From: Candidatus Sulfurimonas baltica
GTDB taxonomy: Bacteria > Campylobacterota > Campylobacteria > Campylobacterales > Sulfurimonadaceae
Assembly: GCF_015265455.1 (NCBI RefSeq)
Contig: NZ_CP054492.1
Span: 1,612,001 to 1,676,000, forward strand
Length of the DNA: 64,000 bases
Direction: 5' to 3'
The translations under genes and the position numbers were made by a program. This document shows positions 26,951 to 36,365 of this stretch, piece by piece. Positions within the stretch are counted from its first letter, which is position 1. Each line of letters starts with the position of its first letter. The notes under the pieces were generated by a model. It did no database searches. It had not been told where the DNA came from and saw only the letters and a list, made by a program, of their open reading frames with translations.

Positions 26951-29782
26951 TTACGCGTATTCTATGCGGCATAATCCGCCTTTAGTTTCAGGGATTTGAG
27001 TAACAATGTCATAACCGTAATTAGTAACAGTATTAGCACTCTCGCCCACAGCATAAGGTTTTGTACCTTTTGGATATTTATGAGATAAATCCTCACCTTG
27101 GAAATGACCAGCAAAATGGAACGGCATAAAGATTCTGTCTTCAGTAACTGCATGTGAGTACTTAGCCTTAACTTTAATTTTCGTACCTTCTGGTGAATGA
27201 ATCCACATCATTGAACCATCTCTAATTCCATACTTACCTGCTAAATCAGGGTTAATACTACAAAACATCTCTGGAGACAAGGCAGCTAAATACTTAGAAG
27301 CTCTATTTTCCATACCTGCACCGTTCATATTTACAAGTCTTCCCGTAACTAAGTTAATTGGGAACTCTTTTGACCAGTCTTTCTCCGTCTGCTTCGAAAT
27401 ATATTTAGTATCAACTCTAAAGTGATCTGTTTTATCCGCAAAAGAAGGATATGCCTTTGCTAAATCTTGTCTTGGAGAGTGTAAAGGCTCTCTGTGTATT
27501 GGAATTTCGTCTGCAAATCCCCATACTTTAGTTCTAGCTCTTGCATTTCCAAAAGGAGCTATACCTTTTTGCATACATTTTTGGGCAATAATATTAGAAG
27601 TATCAACTTTCCAGTTTTTACCAATTTTACTTTTTTCATCAGCTGTTAGAGTAATTCCAAGAACTTTTTCTATATTCTCAGCTGTTATCTCAGGGTAACC
27701 GTCTTTATTTGCAGAGTCTTTTGGAGCACTTCCTGCAGCTGCAAGTAAATCTTGACCATCATGTTCTAAGCCAAATCTATTTCTAAATCCCATACCACCA
27801 TCTACAACACTTCTGTTTATGTTATATAATAATGGACTTCCACCATGTGTCTCAGTCCATGCTGGCCAAGGTAAACCATAATATTCACCCTTCATTTTGC
27901 CATATCCACGTCCAGAGATTTGATCAAACATATGCCAGTTTTCAGTTTGCCTTTTGATTCTCGCAGCCGTCCAACCAGTCAAACCAATGGTTTTAATGAT
28001 TCTTGCAATTTCATCAGTAGCATCTTCAGGCCATGTAAAATCTTTTTTATTCTCTTTAATCTTCATACCGGCTGTATACTCGTCATAAAAACCGAGTCTT
28101 TTTGCCAGTTCAAACATAATGTCATGGTCAGTTTTTGACTCATACATAGGTTCTACAACTTTTGATCTCCACTGAACTGATCTATTAGTTGCAGTTACAG
28201 TTCCAGATGTTTCAAACTGAGTTGCAGCTGGTAAAATAAACACATTATCCTGCTTGTCAGTTAAAATTGCTGCTTCATTAACAAAAGGGTCACAAAGAAC
28301 AATCATGTCTAAGTTGTCTAATCCTTCTTTTACTTTAGCTTGTTGAGCAATTGATGTAATACCATTACCCATTACAAAAAGATTTTTAAGATTAGTACCG
28401 GCATTATGTATCTTATCGTTGCCATCTTTACCATCTAGCACACCAGCCCACCAACGAGCAAGAGTAAATCCTTTTTTACCCATCCATTCTTTAGACTTAA
28501 ATCTTCCAGTTAACCAATCGTAGTCAACACCCCAGGATTTTGCAAAGTACTTCCATGAACCTTCAGCTAGGCCATAGTACCCTGGTAACGTGTCAGATAA
28601 ACATGCCATATCTGTAGCACCTTGAACATTGTCGTGACCTCTAAGAATATTAGTTCCACCACCTTCAACACCCATGTTTCCAAGAGCTAGTTGTAAAATA
28701 GGAGCAAGTCTAGTATTAGAACTTCCGTTTGAATGCTGAGTTAAACCCATAGCCCAAATCAATGTACCAGGATTAGATCTAGCATATAATGTTGTAACTT
28801 GAATAAGTTGAGCAGCAGGCACACCTGTTACATCTTCAACTTTTTTCGGATTCCACTTTTTAGCTTCTTCCATAATGTCTTGCATACCATAAACTCTGTC
28901 TTTGATAAACTTTTCATCATGCCAGCCATTTTTGAAGATTAGATGCAGCATTCCATACATAAATGGGATATCTGTACCAGGTCTTATACGGCAATAATGG
29001 TCTGCTTTTGCAGCAGTTTTAGTAAATACTGGATCTATTACAATAATTTTTGCGTTGTTTCTTTCCTTGGCCTTTAAAAAATGTTGAAATCCAACTGGGT
29101 GATTTACCGCAGGATTCGCTCCAAAAATTATAATTGCCTTTGAATTTTGTATATCTCCAAGTGAATTGGTCATAGCGCCATAACCCCATGTATTCGCCAC
29201 ACCGGCGACTGTTGCACTATGTCAAATTCTAGCTTGGTGATCTATATTATTCGTTCCATACATTGCGGCAAATTTTCTAAAATAATATGCCTGTTCAGTA
29301 CTCATTTTTGCAGATCCTAAAAACATTGCTGAGTCTGGTCCTGCTGTTTTATGAGAATCTCTTAATTTAGTTGCGATTCTGTCTAGTGCATCGTCCCAAC
29401 TTAATCTTTTCCATATTCCAGCTTCTTTTACCATTGGATGCTTAAGTCTAATCTCAGACCTAACCATATCAATCATATCAGCGCCTTTACAGCAATGTCC
29501 ACCTAAAGAAATAGGATGGTCTTGCGCGACCTCTTGTCTTACCCAAACGCCGTTTTGTACTTCTGCGATAATACCACATCCAACCGAACATGCAGTACAG
29601 ATAGTTTTAACATTTTTAGAGCCAGGAAAAGGATTTTTTACTTCCTCTTGTGTAGCAGCTCTTGTTACACCATCATTAGCAAATGCACTAGTAACACCAG
29701 TAGCCGTAGCGACAGCTGCCATTTTCATAAATGACCTTCTACCGATTTGAGCTTTAAGTGTTTCATATGTGTCAACTAACAT
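26951..29782 (-). CDS. fdhA: Formate dehydrogenase catalytic subunit, selenocysteine-containing
   Basis: 943 residues when the UGA at 29222-29224 is read as selenocysteine (residue 187). The frame is continuous on both sides: NNIDHQARI before and HSATVAGV after, exactly the active-site context of Sec formate dehydrogenases. The N-terminus has a Tat signal (GRRSFMK then a hydrophobic stretch), and the 4Fe-4S site CTACSVGC...CCKGAD follows at about residues 61-100. The rest is the molybdopterin oxidoreductase fold. It oxidises formate to CO2 in the periplasm. A hairpin with a GGTGT loop lies just after the UGA. An AGGAGAG ribosome site precedes the ATG. Full selABD and tRNA-Sec are in the same window. 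Confidence 0.95.
29194..29208 (-). promoter_or_regulatory. SECIS-type hairpin in fdhA
   Basis: On the minus strand TCGCC-GGTGT-GGCGA starts about 14 nt after the UGA codon. A 5-bp stem with a GGU-containing apical loop at this distance is what bacterial SelB recognises. The lower stem was not folded. Confidence 0.65.
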
Positions 29783-29798
29783 ACTCTCTCCTTATTTG

Positions 29799-30002
29799 CT
29801 ATAAAGCTTGTTTATAAAAATCTTCCCAAGCTTTTGTTTTTTTGTAAAGAATCTCTTTTTTAGTAGATGTCCCTACAACAACTCCGTTTGAATCAGCTTC
29901 TAAAGCCTCTCCTTTATTAGCAGCTAACGCCGTGGCACTGACAGCAGCAGTTCCAACAACTAATGCACTTTTTTTGAGGAAGTTTCTTCTACTTTCTTGC
30001 AT
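29799..30002 (-). CDS. Small Tat-signal protein of the formate dehydrogenase operon
   Basis: 67 residues from the ATG at 30002, which follows AAGGAG. It opens with a twin-arginine signal (SRRNFLKKSA then a hydrophobic stretch ending in ATALA), leaving a mature part of about 40 residues with a Lys/Tyr/Trp-rich tail. Small proteins of this kind sit directly before fdhA in other Campylobacterota. It is likely a helper or small subunit exported with FdhA; the exact role is not known to me. The gene is 16 bp upstream of fdhA. Confidence 0.75.
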   Translation of the reverse strand: MQESRRNFLKKSALVVGTAAVSATALAANKGEALEADSNGVVVGTSTKKEILYKKTKAWEDFYKQAL

Positions 30003-30045
30003 CGTTGTCTCCTTTTTGTTTGTGATTAGCCCCATAAATTAATTA

Positions 30046-30088
30046 TGAGACTTAAATAAACCAACTTAATTGACTTACTTAAGTCTCA
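30046..30088. repeat. Inverted repeat between chaperone gene and Tat-protein gene
   Basis: 10-bp arms TGAGACTTAA and TTAAGTCTCA with a 23-nt loop. It lies in the leader of the small Tat-protein/fdhA transcript and may stabilise or separate it from the upstream chaperone message. Confidence 0.4.
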
Positions 30089-30094
30089 CATGTA

Positions 30095-30113
30095 GGATGA
30101 CTAAATGTCATCC
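30095..30113 (-). terminator. Hairpin spanning the chaperone stop codon
   Basis: GGATGAC-ATTTA-GTCATCC on the minus strand. The stop codon TAG begins in the loop. There is no clear T run, so it could be a partial terminator or a processing site rather than a full stop before fdhA. Confidence 0.4.
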
Positions 30114-30874
30114 TCAACATCACGAATCACATCTATAGAACAAGCACTTTGTTCTTGTTTTGGCCCTTTTTGTCTTAAAAGTCTATTTCTCTCTCTTCTT
30201 GCAATTTCTTCCTCAGGAAGAGAATCATCCTTAACTTTAGGCTTAGCTTTACTCTTTACATGTAGAGGCGTTTGCACTTCCAAATAAACTCTCTCAAACT
30301 CTATAAATGACTTAAGCAGAACAACTATATTTTTAAAGATATCTGCATTTTCATGCTCATAAAGTTCTTTGGAAAACTTGTCAACAAACTCATTTAATAT
30401 TTGTTCAAAAATACAATGTGCCGTACTTTTATATTGCTCTTCTCCATTAGCTATCAGTTCACAAAGCTCACTCATTACTGAAAAGATAAAACCGATATGA
30501 TCTTCATAGTCAGAATAAGCTTTTTCGTCTCTTCTGATTTTTGTTTTAGCTAGAAAATTTTGCATCTCAACTCTTTTCTTCCCACTCTCTATATCTTCAT
30601 CGTAGTATGAGGCAGTAGTTCTTACCGTTTGACTCTCAGGAGAGTGGAAGATTGCATCAAACTCTTTCATAAATGCAATATTAGATTCAGATTTAACAAC
30701 GGCTCTTATATTTTCAAAGGCTAAAGCCGAGCTTTTATCTAATGGGCTTTCTCTCAAAATATCTATAAAATTAATCAGCTCAAAATATCTTTTATTGTCA
30801 ATTGTAAAAACAAAAAATCTTGAAAACATCGCATAGTATAAAGCTCTCGCTTTGTTCATTTTTTCTTCATTCAT
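30101..30874 (-). CDS. TorD-like chaperone for formate dehydrogenase
   Basis: 257 residues, mostly helical. RALYYAMFSRFFVF at the start and ESQTVRTTASYYDED near residues 82-95 are typical of the TorD/DmsD family that holds Tat-exported molybdo-enzymes until the cofactor is in place. The C-terminal ~60 residues are highly charged. Its start overlaps the stop of the polyferredoxin gene. FdhA is the expected client. Confidence 0.75.
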   Translation of the reverse strand: MNEEKMNKARALYYAMFSRFFVFTIDNKRYFELINFIDILRESPLDKSSALAFENIRAVVKSESNIAFMKEFDAIFHSPESQTVRTTASYYDEDIESGKKRVEMQNFLAKTKIRRDEKAYSDYEDHIGFIFSVMSELCELIANGEEQYKSTAHCIFEQILNEFVDKFSKELYEHENADIFKNIVVLLKSFIEFERVYLEVQTPLHVKSKAKPKVKDDSLPEEEIARRERNRLLRQKGPKQEQSACSIDVIRDVEDDI

Positions 30875-32571
30875 TACATATCTCCTGGTGATTTGTATAG
30901 ATTTTTATTTTCCATGTAACTACTCATCATTATCTTAGGTTTACAGCTTTCACAGCAATAGAGAGTTTTCTCTTTCACTGGATCTTTAGCAAAGATAGGA
31001 GACATAATGGAAGCAATTTTTTCTATAGCTTTTGTTGTGGCAAACTCTTTACCACACTCAACACATGCAAACAGCGTGTCTTTTGCCAACACTTGTTCTT
31101 TAAACCAAGTAGGATTTAGTTTTATTACATCCTTTTCAATAGTTAAACAATCTTTTTCCGGGCATGAGAGTTCACAAAAGCCACATGCAGTACAGATACT
31201 TGGATTTATTCTTAGTGAATTGTCATCTACATTTGCCACTAGTGCATCTACGTTACATGCACCTACACAAGCTAAACACAAAGTACAGTTGGCTTCATTT
31301 ACATTTACTTTTGCATAGTGAATGTGCTCACCTGTTTTAACCTCACCTAAGTCATCTTCACCTACAATGTTTTTAAGTCTTGTTGCGAAAATTTCTCTTT
31401 TATTTATATTAAGTTCATTTATTGAATGTTTTGAACCTTCGACTAAACTCACTCTCTGCAAGGCATCTATAAGTTCATCTTTATTCATTGCTACAATAAT
31501 CGCATCGAGATTGTGTCTCTTTTGATATATGTCATTTAAAATTCTAATCGCATCTTTAGTCCCCTTTGAGAGGAAATCAGAGTAAAAGATTACTTGTGAA
31601 CCTGACTCTTGTGTAATAGTTAGTAGTGTCCCTTCATGTAAGAACTTTTCACCCTCTATAGCAAAAGGTAAAACATTTTCTTTTAGCTCTACATGTAGCT
31701 CTTTAATGTTCATTTTTTGAGGAATAACTAAAGGGATATGCCCTCTAAAATATCTTGAGATGTCATAAATACTTTCTCTATTTAAAGAAGCATAATCAAG
31801 TGCTCCAGATGGACATACAGATATACATCCGCCACAACCGTGACAATCTATTTGTGAGAATAAAAGATGTTTTACATTATCATCTCTTTGTATTGCGACT
31901 GTTGGACATACCTCTGCACACTTGCCACATGTAACTTCTCTTCTTCCATGATACTGACAAATATTTTGATTGTAAACAATAGCTTTTTTATACTCATAAT
32001 TACTTATATTTGTACGCAAAGTTGCAAGAACATCATCGAGTGAACTCTCTAGTGGATCAAAAGTTCCACTTTGTTTAGTTGCAATTTCTTCTTGGTCATA
32101 CCATACTATTTGAGAAACGTGAAGAGTTGCATCTTTGAAGTTATCATTTGCAATTACCGTTAAATTTCCAATATGTCCAGATATAGATTTTACAACATCA
32201 GGTGTTACATGTAAGAGATTAAACTCATTAGGAATCATAGATTTTAAAAACTCTTCTTTTTGTTCTTTAGTAGATACAAGTAAAACATCTGTTGATATTT
32301 TTTGAGTATATTTTATGTCCTGAGCCATATCAAATCTGATAGCATTTATCTCATATAATTTTTCTACATTCTTAATCTTGTTTGCAATGGTGTCTTTTGA
32401 ATTGCTAATATAAAAATCAATTTCATCTGCAATTATCTCGCCATAAACATTTTTTGAATTTGATACTATAAAGTTGTTATTTGAAGCAGTTGAAAGTGTG
32501 GAGGTTACAAGTATATTTTCAGGGAGTGGAAAGTCAAGCCCTCTATCGCTAAAATAGACAAATTCTTGCAT
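30874..32571 (-). CDS. Polyferredoxin with four 4Fe-4S motifs
   Basis: 565 residues from the ATG at 32571, which has AAGGGG 5 nt ahead; a GTG two codons earlier is less likely. Two cluster motifs lie mid-protein (CGKCAEVCP and CHGCGGCISVCP, about 218-262) and two more nearer the C-terminus (CTLCLACVGACN and CTACGFCELSCP, about 431-475). A CVECGKEF...CCESCKPK pair at the end looks like a zinc or extra iron site. No transmembrane segment is seen. Similar genes precede fdh operons in Campylobacterota; it likely shuttles electrons or aids assembly. It is the first gene of the long leftward fdh unit. Confidence 0.75.
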   Translation of the reverse strand: MQEFVYFSDRGLDFPLPENILVTSTLSTASNNNFIVSNSKNVYGEIIADEIDFYISNSKDTIANKIKNVEKLYEINAIRFDMAQDIKYTQKISTDVLLVSTKEQKEEFLKSMIPNEFNLLHVTPDVVKSISGHIGNLTVIANDNFKDATLHVSQIVWYDQEEIATKQSGTFDPLESSLDDVLATLRTNISNYEYKKAIVYNQNICQYHGRREVTCGKCAEVCPTVAIQRDDNVKHLLFSQIDCHGCGGCISVCPSGALDYASLNRESIYDISRYFRGHIPLVIPQKMNIKELHVELKENVLPFAIEGEKFLHEGTLLTITQESGSQVIFYSDFLSKGTKDAIRILNDIYQKRHNLDAIIVAMNKDELIDALQRVSLVEGSKHSINELNINKREIFATRLKNIVGEDDLGEVKTGEHIHYAKVNVNEANCTLCLACVGACNVDALVANVDDNSLRINPSICTACGFCELSCPEKDCLTIEKDVIKLNPTWFKEQVLAKDTLFACVECGKEFATTKAIEKIASIMSPIFAKDPVKEKTLYCCESCKPKIMMSSYMENKNLYKSPGDM

Positions 32572-32585
32572 ACACACCCCTTTTA

Positions 32586-32603
32586 GGTAAAAAATATATT
32601 ACC
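32586..32603. promoter_or_regulatory. 18-bp palindromic operator, copy A
   Basis: GGTAAAAAATATATTACC, arms GGTAA/TTACC. It lies 15 bp upstream of the polyferredoxin ATG in the divergent promoter region. Copies B and C are at 32639 and 37715. Confidence 0.6.
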
Positions 32604-32638
32604 ATTTTATCTACATAAAACTTACTTGATCCTTAAAA

Positions 32639-32656
32639 CGTAAATTATTTTTTACC
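32639..32656. promoter_or_regulatory. 18-bp palindromic operator, copy B
   Basis: CGTAAATTATTTTTTACC; its reverse complement is GGTAAAAAATAATTTACG. The centre is 53 bp from copy A, close to five helix turns. It lies between the divergent fdh unit and the sensor trio. Confidence 0.6.
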
Positions 32657-32720
32657 AATTTCTCAAAGTATATTTTCATATATTTTGATTTATGTTATAA
32701 TCAGTAAAAAAAGAGTTTGA

Positions 32721-33863
32721 GTGTTTAAATATATAATTCCTACGTTGCTTGCCTTTGTACTAATTTTCATAAACATTAGAGATGATGAGTTTGATGGAAA
32801 TTCTTTAAAGCTCGGCTTATCGGTGCCAAGAAGTGGAATTATGCATGCTGTAGGTGATGCTGTATACAGTGGCGCCAATGCATACTTTTTACATGCCAAC
32901 CAAAACAATACGCTAAAAAATATCAAAATTGATCTTATTGTTTATGATGATAAATATGAACCAGACCTAGCCATGGAGAATATTAAAAAACTTATTGATA
33001 AAAATATTTTTGCCTTTTTTGGTTTAGTTGGAACTCCTACAGTAAAAAATATATTACCTATTCTTAGGAATGCAGAAATACCTTTAATAGCTCCATTTAC
33101 AGGAGCTTCTTTTTTAAGAAATAATGAAGGCATCGATGTTGTTAATTTCAGAAGTTCTTATAAAGAAGAGATTGATTATATAGTTGAGTATTTACGAAAT
33201 AAAAGAGATATATCAAGATTCGCTGTTTTTTACCAAAATGATGATTATGGGGAAGAAGGCTTTGTCTCTCTTCTTTACTCACTAAATGAGAGAGGCTTGA
33301 CTTTAGCAGGAGAAGGGACATATAAAAGAAATACTCTTTCTATAAGACATGCTTTTTATGAAATAAAAAGTTCAAAACCAGAAGCAGTTTTTATGATTGG
33401 AGCATATAAAGCAAATGCTCTATTTATTAAAACAGCGAAAAAAGATCCTGTTTTTAAAAATACACTTTTTTGTAATATCTCTTTTGGAGATGCAGATGAG
33501 ATGATAAGAGAGTTAGATTACAATACAAAAAATTTACTTTTTTCTCAAGTTGTCCCAAGCTATAAAGATAGTGTTAAACCTGTAATTTTAGAGTACAAAG
33601 ATGCAATGAAAAGGTATTTTCCAAATCAGCCATTGGGTTTTATATCTTTAGAAGCATTCTTAGCAGCTAAATCAGTTGTTCAAGCACTAAAGAACATAGA
33701 TGGATCTATTACAAGGGAGAAATTTATAAAAAAAATCAAAAGTCTTCCAAAAAATATTTTAGATGGTGTTGATATAGATTATAAAAACACTCAACTCCAC
33801 AATAAAGTCTATTTGTTTAAATATAAAAATTCTAAATTCATAGAAGTTCACAATGAAAATTAA
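32721..33863 (+). CDS. Periplasmic ligand-binding protein of a three-component sensor
   Basis: 380 residues, starting at GTG. An N-terminal hydrophobic helix (about 4-18) anchors or exports it. The remainder matches the Leu/Ile/Val-binding type I periplasmic fold (LKLGLSVPRSG, FFGLVGTPT, APFTGA, VFYQNDDYGEEG). It is not next to ABC transporter genes; instead its 3' end overlaps the histidine kinase by 11 bp, so it likely presents a ligand to that kinase. The ligand is unknown; formate or a selenium/metal oxyanion would fit the neighbourhood but is inference. Confidence 0.75.
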   Translation: MFKYIIPTLLAFVLIFINIRDDEFDGNSLKLGLSVPRSGIMHAVGDAVYSGANAYFLHANQNNTLKNIKIDLIVYDDKYEPDLAMENIKKLIDKNIFAFFGLVGTPTVKNILPILRNAEIPLIAPFTGASFLRNNEGIDVVNFRSSYKEEIDYIVEYLRNKRDISRFAVFYQNDDYGEEGFVSLLYSLNERGLTLAGEGTYKRNTLSIRHAFYEIKSSKPEAVFMIGAYKANALFIKTAKKDPVFKNTLFCNISFGDADEMIRELDYNTKNLLFSQVVPSYKDSVKPVILEYKDAMKRYFPNQPLGFISLEAFLAAKSVVQALKNIDGSITREKFIKKIKSLPKNILDGVDIDYKNTQLHNKVYLFKYKNSKFIEVHNEN

Positions 33864-35448
33864 AAATATATTCTCATTCATTGATAAAATATCTTTTACA
33901 TACAAGACATCTATATTACTTTTTATAATTATAGGAGGGATGATACTGATAATAATATTGTCTCAAATATCTATCTACACTGTAAAACACGACTTTGATA
34001 TTTTATTTGAAAAGAGAACTAAACCAATTATTAAATTAGAAGCTATAAAAGATGCATATGTGGTTAATATACATGACACACTACATGATGTTTATCATAA
34101 AAACATAACTTTAGAGCAATCCTATGATGTTTTAAATTTAGGCAAACAGCTTATTGAAAAAAACTGGAATAAATATTTGGAAATTACTTTTTCCAAAGAG
34201 TATGAAACGTCTTTGGTGACAAAAATAATCAAAAAGTTTTTTATTATAGGCATCCCAGATAAAAATAAAATATTACAAAATAGTATTATTTCAAATATTA
34301 ATGACAAAAACAAGAACATAGAAGTGATTGTTAATGAGATAATTTCAGAGTTATCAAATAAAAATTATGATGCTGCATCATCTCTAATAGAACATGTTAA
34401 TATTGAAATAAATACAATCTCCATATATATTACAAATTTGACTAATTACGATTTAAAGATGGCTATAAGCGAGAGAAAAGACACACAAAATGTATTTAAT
34501 ACCCTATCTATGATTTTAAATATTTCTATCGTATGGGTATTTTTATTTTCAATAATACTTTCAATAGTGATAATCATACATTTTAAAAGACTTCATTTTG
34601 GTTTAGAAGAAGCTGTAAATGAAAAAACAAAAGAGCTTCAAGCTTTAAATGATTCACTAGAAAAAAGAATCCAAAATGAAGTAGCAGGCTCACGAAAAAA
34701 AGATTTGATAATGTTTCAACAGTCAAGACTTGCTAGCTTAGGTGAGATGATTGCAAACATAGCTCATCAATGGAGACAACCTTTAGGTTCACTTATGATG
34801 ATAGTTCAAGGGATTCAAACTAAAATGGAGCTAGGAAAGTTGACTCCAGAAATTGTTGAAGAAAAAGTAAACGATGCTATTTTACTAGCGAACAATATGT
34901 CTAATACTCTTGAGGATTTTAAAAGTTTTTTCAAGCCCAATAGAGATGAGGAAGAGTTCTCTTTAAAAGATTGTATTAAAAACTCATTTGAGCTCTCAAA
35001 ATATGTTTTAGATAAAGAGAAGATAGAATTTCACTTAAAGATACTCCACGATGTAAAAATACATGGCTTTTACAATGAGCTCTCACATGTATTTTTAAAT
35101 ATTATCACAAACTCTAAAGATGCTCTTATATCAAAAGAGCATAAAAGACTTATAGAGATAACAGTTAAAAAATCAAAAAATAAGATAAGAATAAATATAG
35201 TAGATAATGGTGGCGGAATAAATGCAAAGGTTCTTCCACATATTTTTGAGCCATACTACACTACTAAATACAAAAGTGCGGGGACAGGAATAGGTCTTTA
35301 CATGTCAAAGCAAATCATAGAAAAACATATGCTAGGAACAATTGATTGTAAGAATGTTTATTATAAAATAGCAAATCAAAATTTTGAGAACTGTACTCTC
35401 TTTACAATTACAATTCCTGCTAATAAAGGCGATAAAAATAATGACTAG
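33853..35448 (+). CDS. Sensor histidine kinase of the fdh region
   Basis: 531 residues. Two transmembrane helices (about 19-40 and 219-242) bracket a periplasmic region of ~180 residues. The phospho-acceptor is in IANIAHQWRQPLGS near residue 305; N box NIITNSKDA, G1 VDNGGGI and G2 GTGIGLYMSKQII follow. The kinase pattern is typical of Campylobacterota. It overlaps the upstream binding-protein gene and the downstream regulator gene (8 bp), giving a coupled trio. Confidence 0.85.
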   Translation: MKIKNIFSFIDKISFTYKTSILLFIIIGGMILIIILSQISIYTVKHDFDILFEKRTKPIIKLEAIKDAYVVNIHDTLHDVYHKNITLEQSYDVLNLGKQLIEKNWNKYLEITFSKEYETSLVTKIIKKFFIIGIPDKNKILQNSIISNINDKNKNIEVIVNEIISELSNKNYDAASSLIEHVNIEINTISIYITNLTNYDLKMAISERKDTQNVFNTLSMILNISIVWVFLFSIILSIVIIIHFKRLHFGLEEAVNEKTKELQALNDSLEKRIQNEVAGSRKKDLIMFQQSRLASLGEMIANIAHQWRQPLGSLMMIVQGIQTKMELGKLTPEIVEEKVNDAILLANNMSNTLEDFKSFFKPNRDEEEFSLKDCIKNSFELSKYVLDKEKIEFHLKILHDVKIHGFYNELSHVFLNIITNSKDALISKEHKRLIEITVKKSKNKIRINIVDNGGGINAKVLPHIFEPYYTTKYKSAGTGIGLYMSKQIIEKHMLGTIDCKNVYYKIANQNFENCTLFTITIPANKGDKNND

Positions 35449-36100
35449 AAATTTAAATATACTAAATGAATTTAATGTACTCTATCTAGAAGATGATGAC
35501 TCTTTACTAAAACAAACAAGAGACATGTTAAGTGACTTTTTAAAAAATGTATATGCTGTAAAAACTTCAGCGGAAGCAAAGCAGGTGATTAAGCAGAAAA
35601 AAGTCGATGTTATAATCTCAGATATCCTACTTGAAAATGAAAATGGAATAGATTTTTTAAGAGAGTTAAAAGAAGAAGATATAAATATACCGGCAATTTT
35701 AACAACTGCCCATACAGATACAAAATATTTGCTCGATGCAATAAAACTAAAAGTAGAAAATTACATCGTTAAACCAATAAACTTAAAAGAGTTACTAAAT
35801 ACTCTTCACGACATACTTTTGCCTCTAATACAAGAAATAGAAATACAAAAAAACTCAAACATAATCAGAACTATATCTGCAATAACTGATTCTAAACAAG
35901 TTGAAGTTGTTAAATTTTTATTTGATAACTTAAATGAAAATAATGAACTTATCGCTTCATACAGCGACATAATGCAACAGATCTCCATATCTAAACCAAC
36001 TCTTATAAAACTTTTTAAAGAACTCTCAGAGAAAAAGATTTTAGTAAAAGTTGCACATAAAACTTATAGATTTAATGATAAATCATTAGAATTAATTTAG
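35441..36100 (+). CDS. Response regulator with small HTH output domain
   Basis: 219 residues from the ATG at 35441, which overlaps the kinase stop by 8 bp. The receiver has YLEDDD, the phospho-Asp in ISDILLENENG (about residue 56), TTAHTD and VKPIN. The C-terminal ~80 residues hold a helix-turn-helix with ISISKPTLIKLFKELSEKK that is not OmpR, NarL or NtrC type; it looks closer to a small winged helix. It is the best candidate to bind the 18-bp palindromes at 32586, 32639 and 37715. It converges on fdhU. Confidence 0.8.
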   Translation: MTRNLNILNEFNVLYLEDDDSLLKQTRDMLSDFLKNVYAVKTSAEAKQVIKQKKVDVIISDILLENENGIDFLRELKEEDINIPAILTTAHTDTKYLLDAIKLKVENYIVKPINLKELLNTLHDILLPLIQEIEIQKNSNIIRTISAITDSKQVEVVKFLFDNLNENNELIASYSDIMQQISISKPTLIKLFKELSEKKILVKVAHKTYRFNDKSLELI

Positions 36101-36119
36101 GTAAAAGTATAATTAATTG

Positions 36120-36365
36120 TTATCTTTTTACAAAATATCTAACCGATGGTGTACTTGTGTCTACATGTAGGACTTGAAATCCGTGATTTTGAACATCCAT
36201 TGGTATATTATTTATACTTTGAGGACAATCGCTGATAATTTCAAGTATATCATCATCATCAAGACTTCTTAGTGCTTCTAATGTTTTTATGGCAGGATAT
36301 GGACATGGTTCACCATGCATATCCAAACGATGAGTTGGTGTAGGAGCTTTAGTATTATTTTTCAT
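36120..36365 (-). CDS. fdhU: TusA-like selenium/sulfur carrier, FdhU-type
   Basis: 81 residues from the ATG at 36365, with AAGGA at a normal distance; the ATG three codons upstream is too close to it. The motif GEPCPYPAIKTLEAL holds the TusA CPxP cysteine. In Campylobacter jejuni a TusA-like protein (FdhU) and a YedE-like membrane protein (FdhT) are needed for selenium-dependent formate dehydrogenase activity; the same pair and order are seen here. It overlaps fdhT by 11 bp. Confidence 0.8.
   Translation of the reverse strand: MKNNTKAPTPTHRLDMHGEPCPYPAIKTLEALRSLDDDDILEIISDCPQSINNIPMDVQNHGFQVLHVDTSTPSVRYFVKR

Noticed and set aside
29222-29782. A separate truncated 186-residue dehydrogenase gene ending in TGA
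   Set aside because: The frame continues after the TGA as FdhA with exact family context; the TGA is selenocysteine, not a stop.
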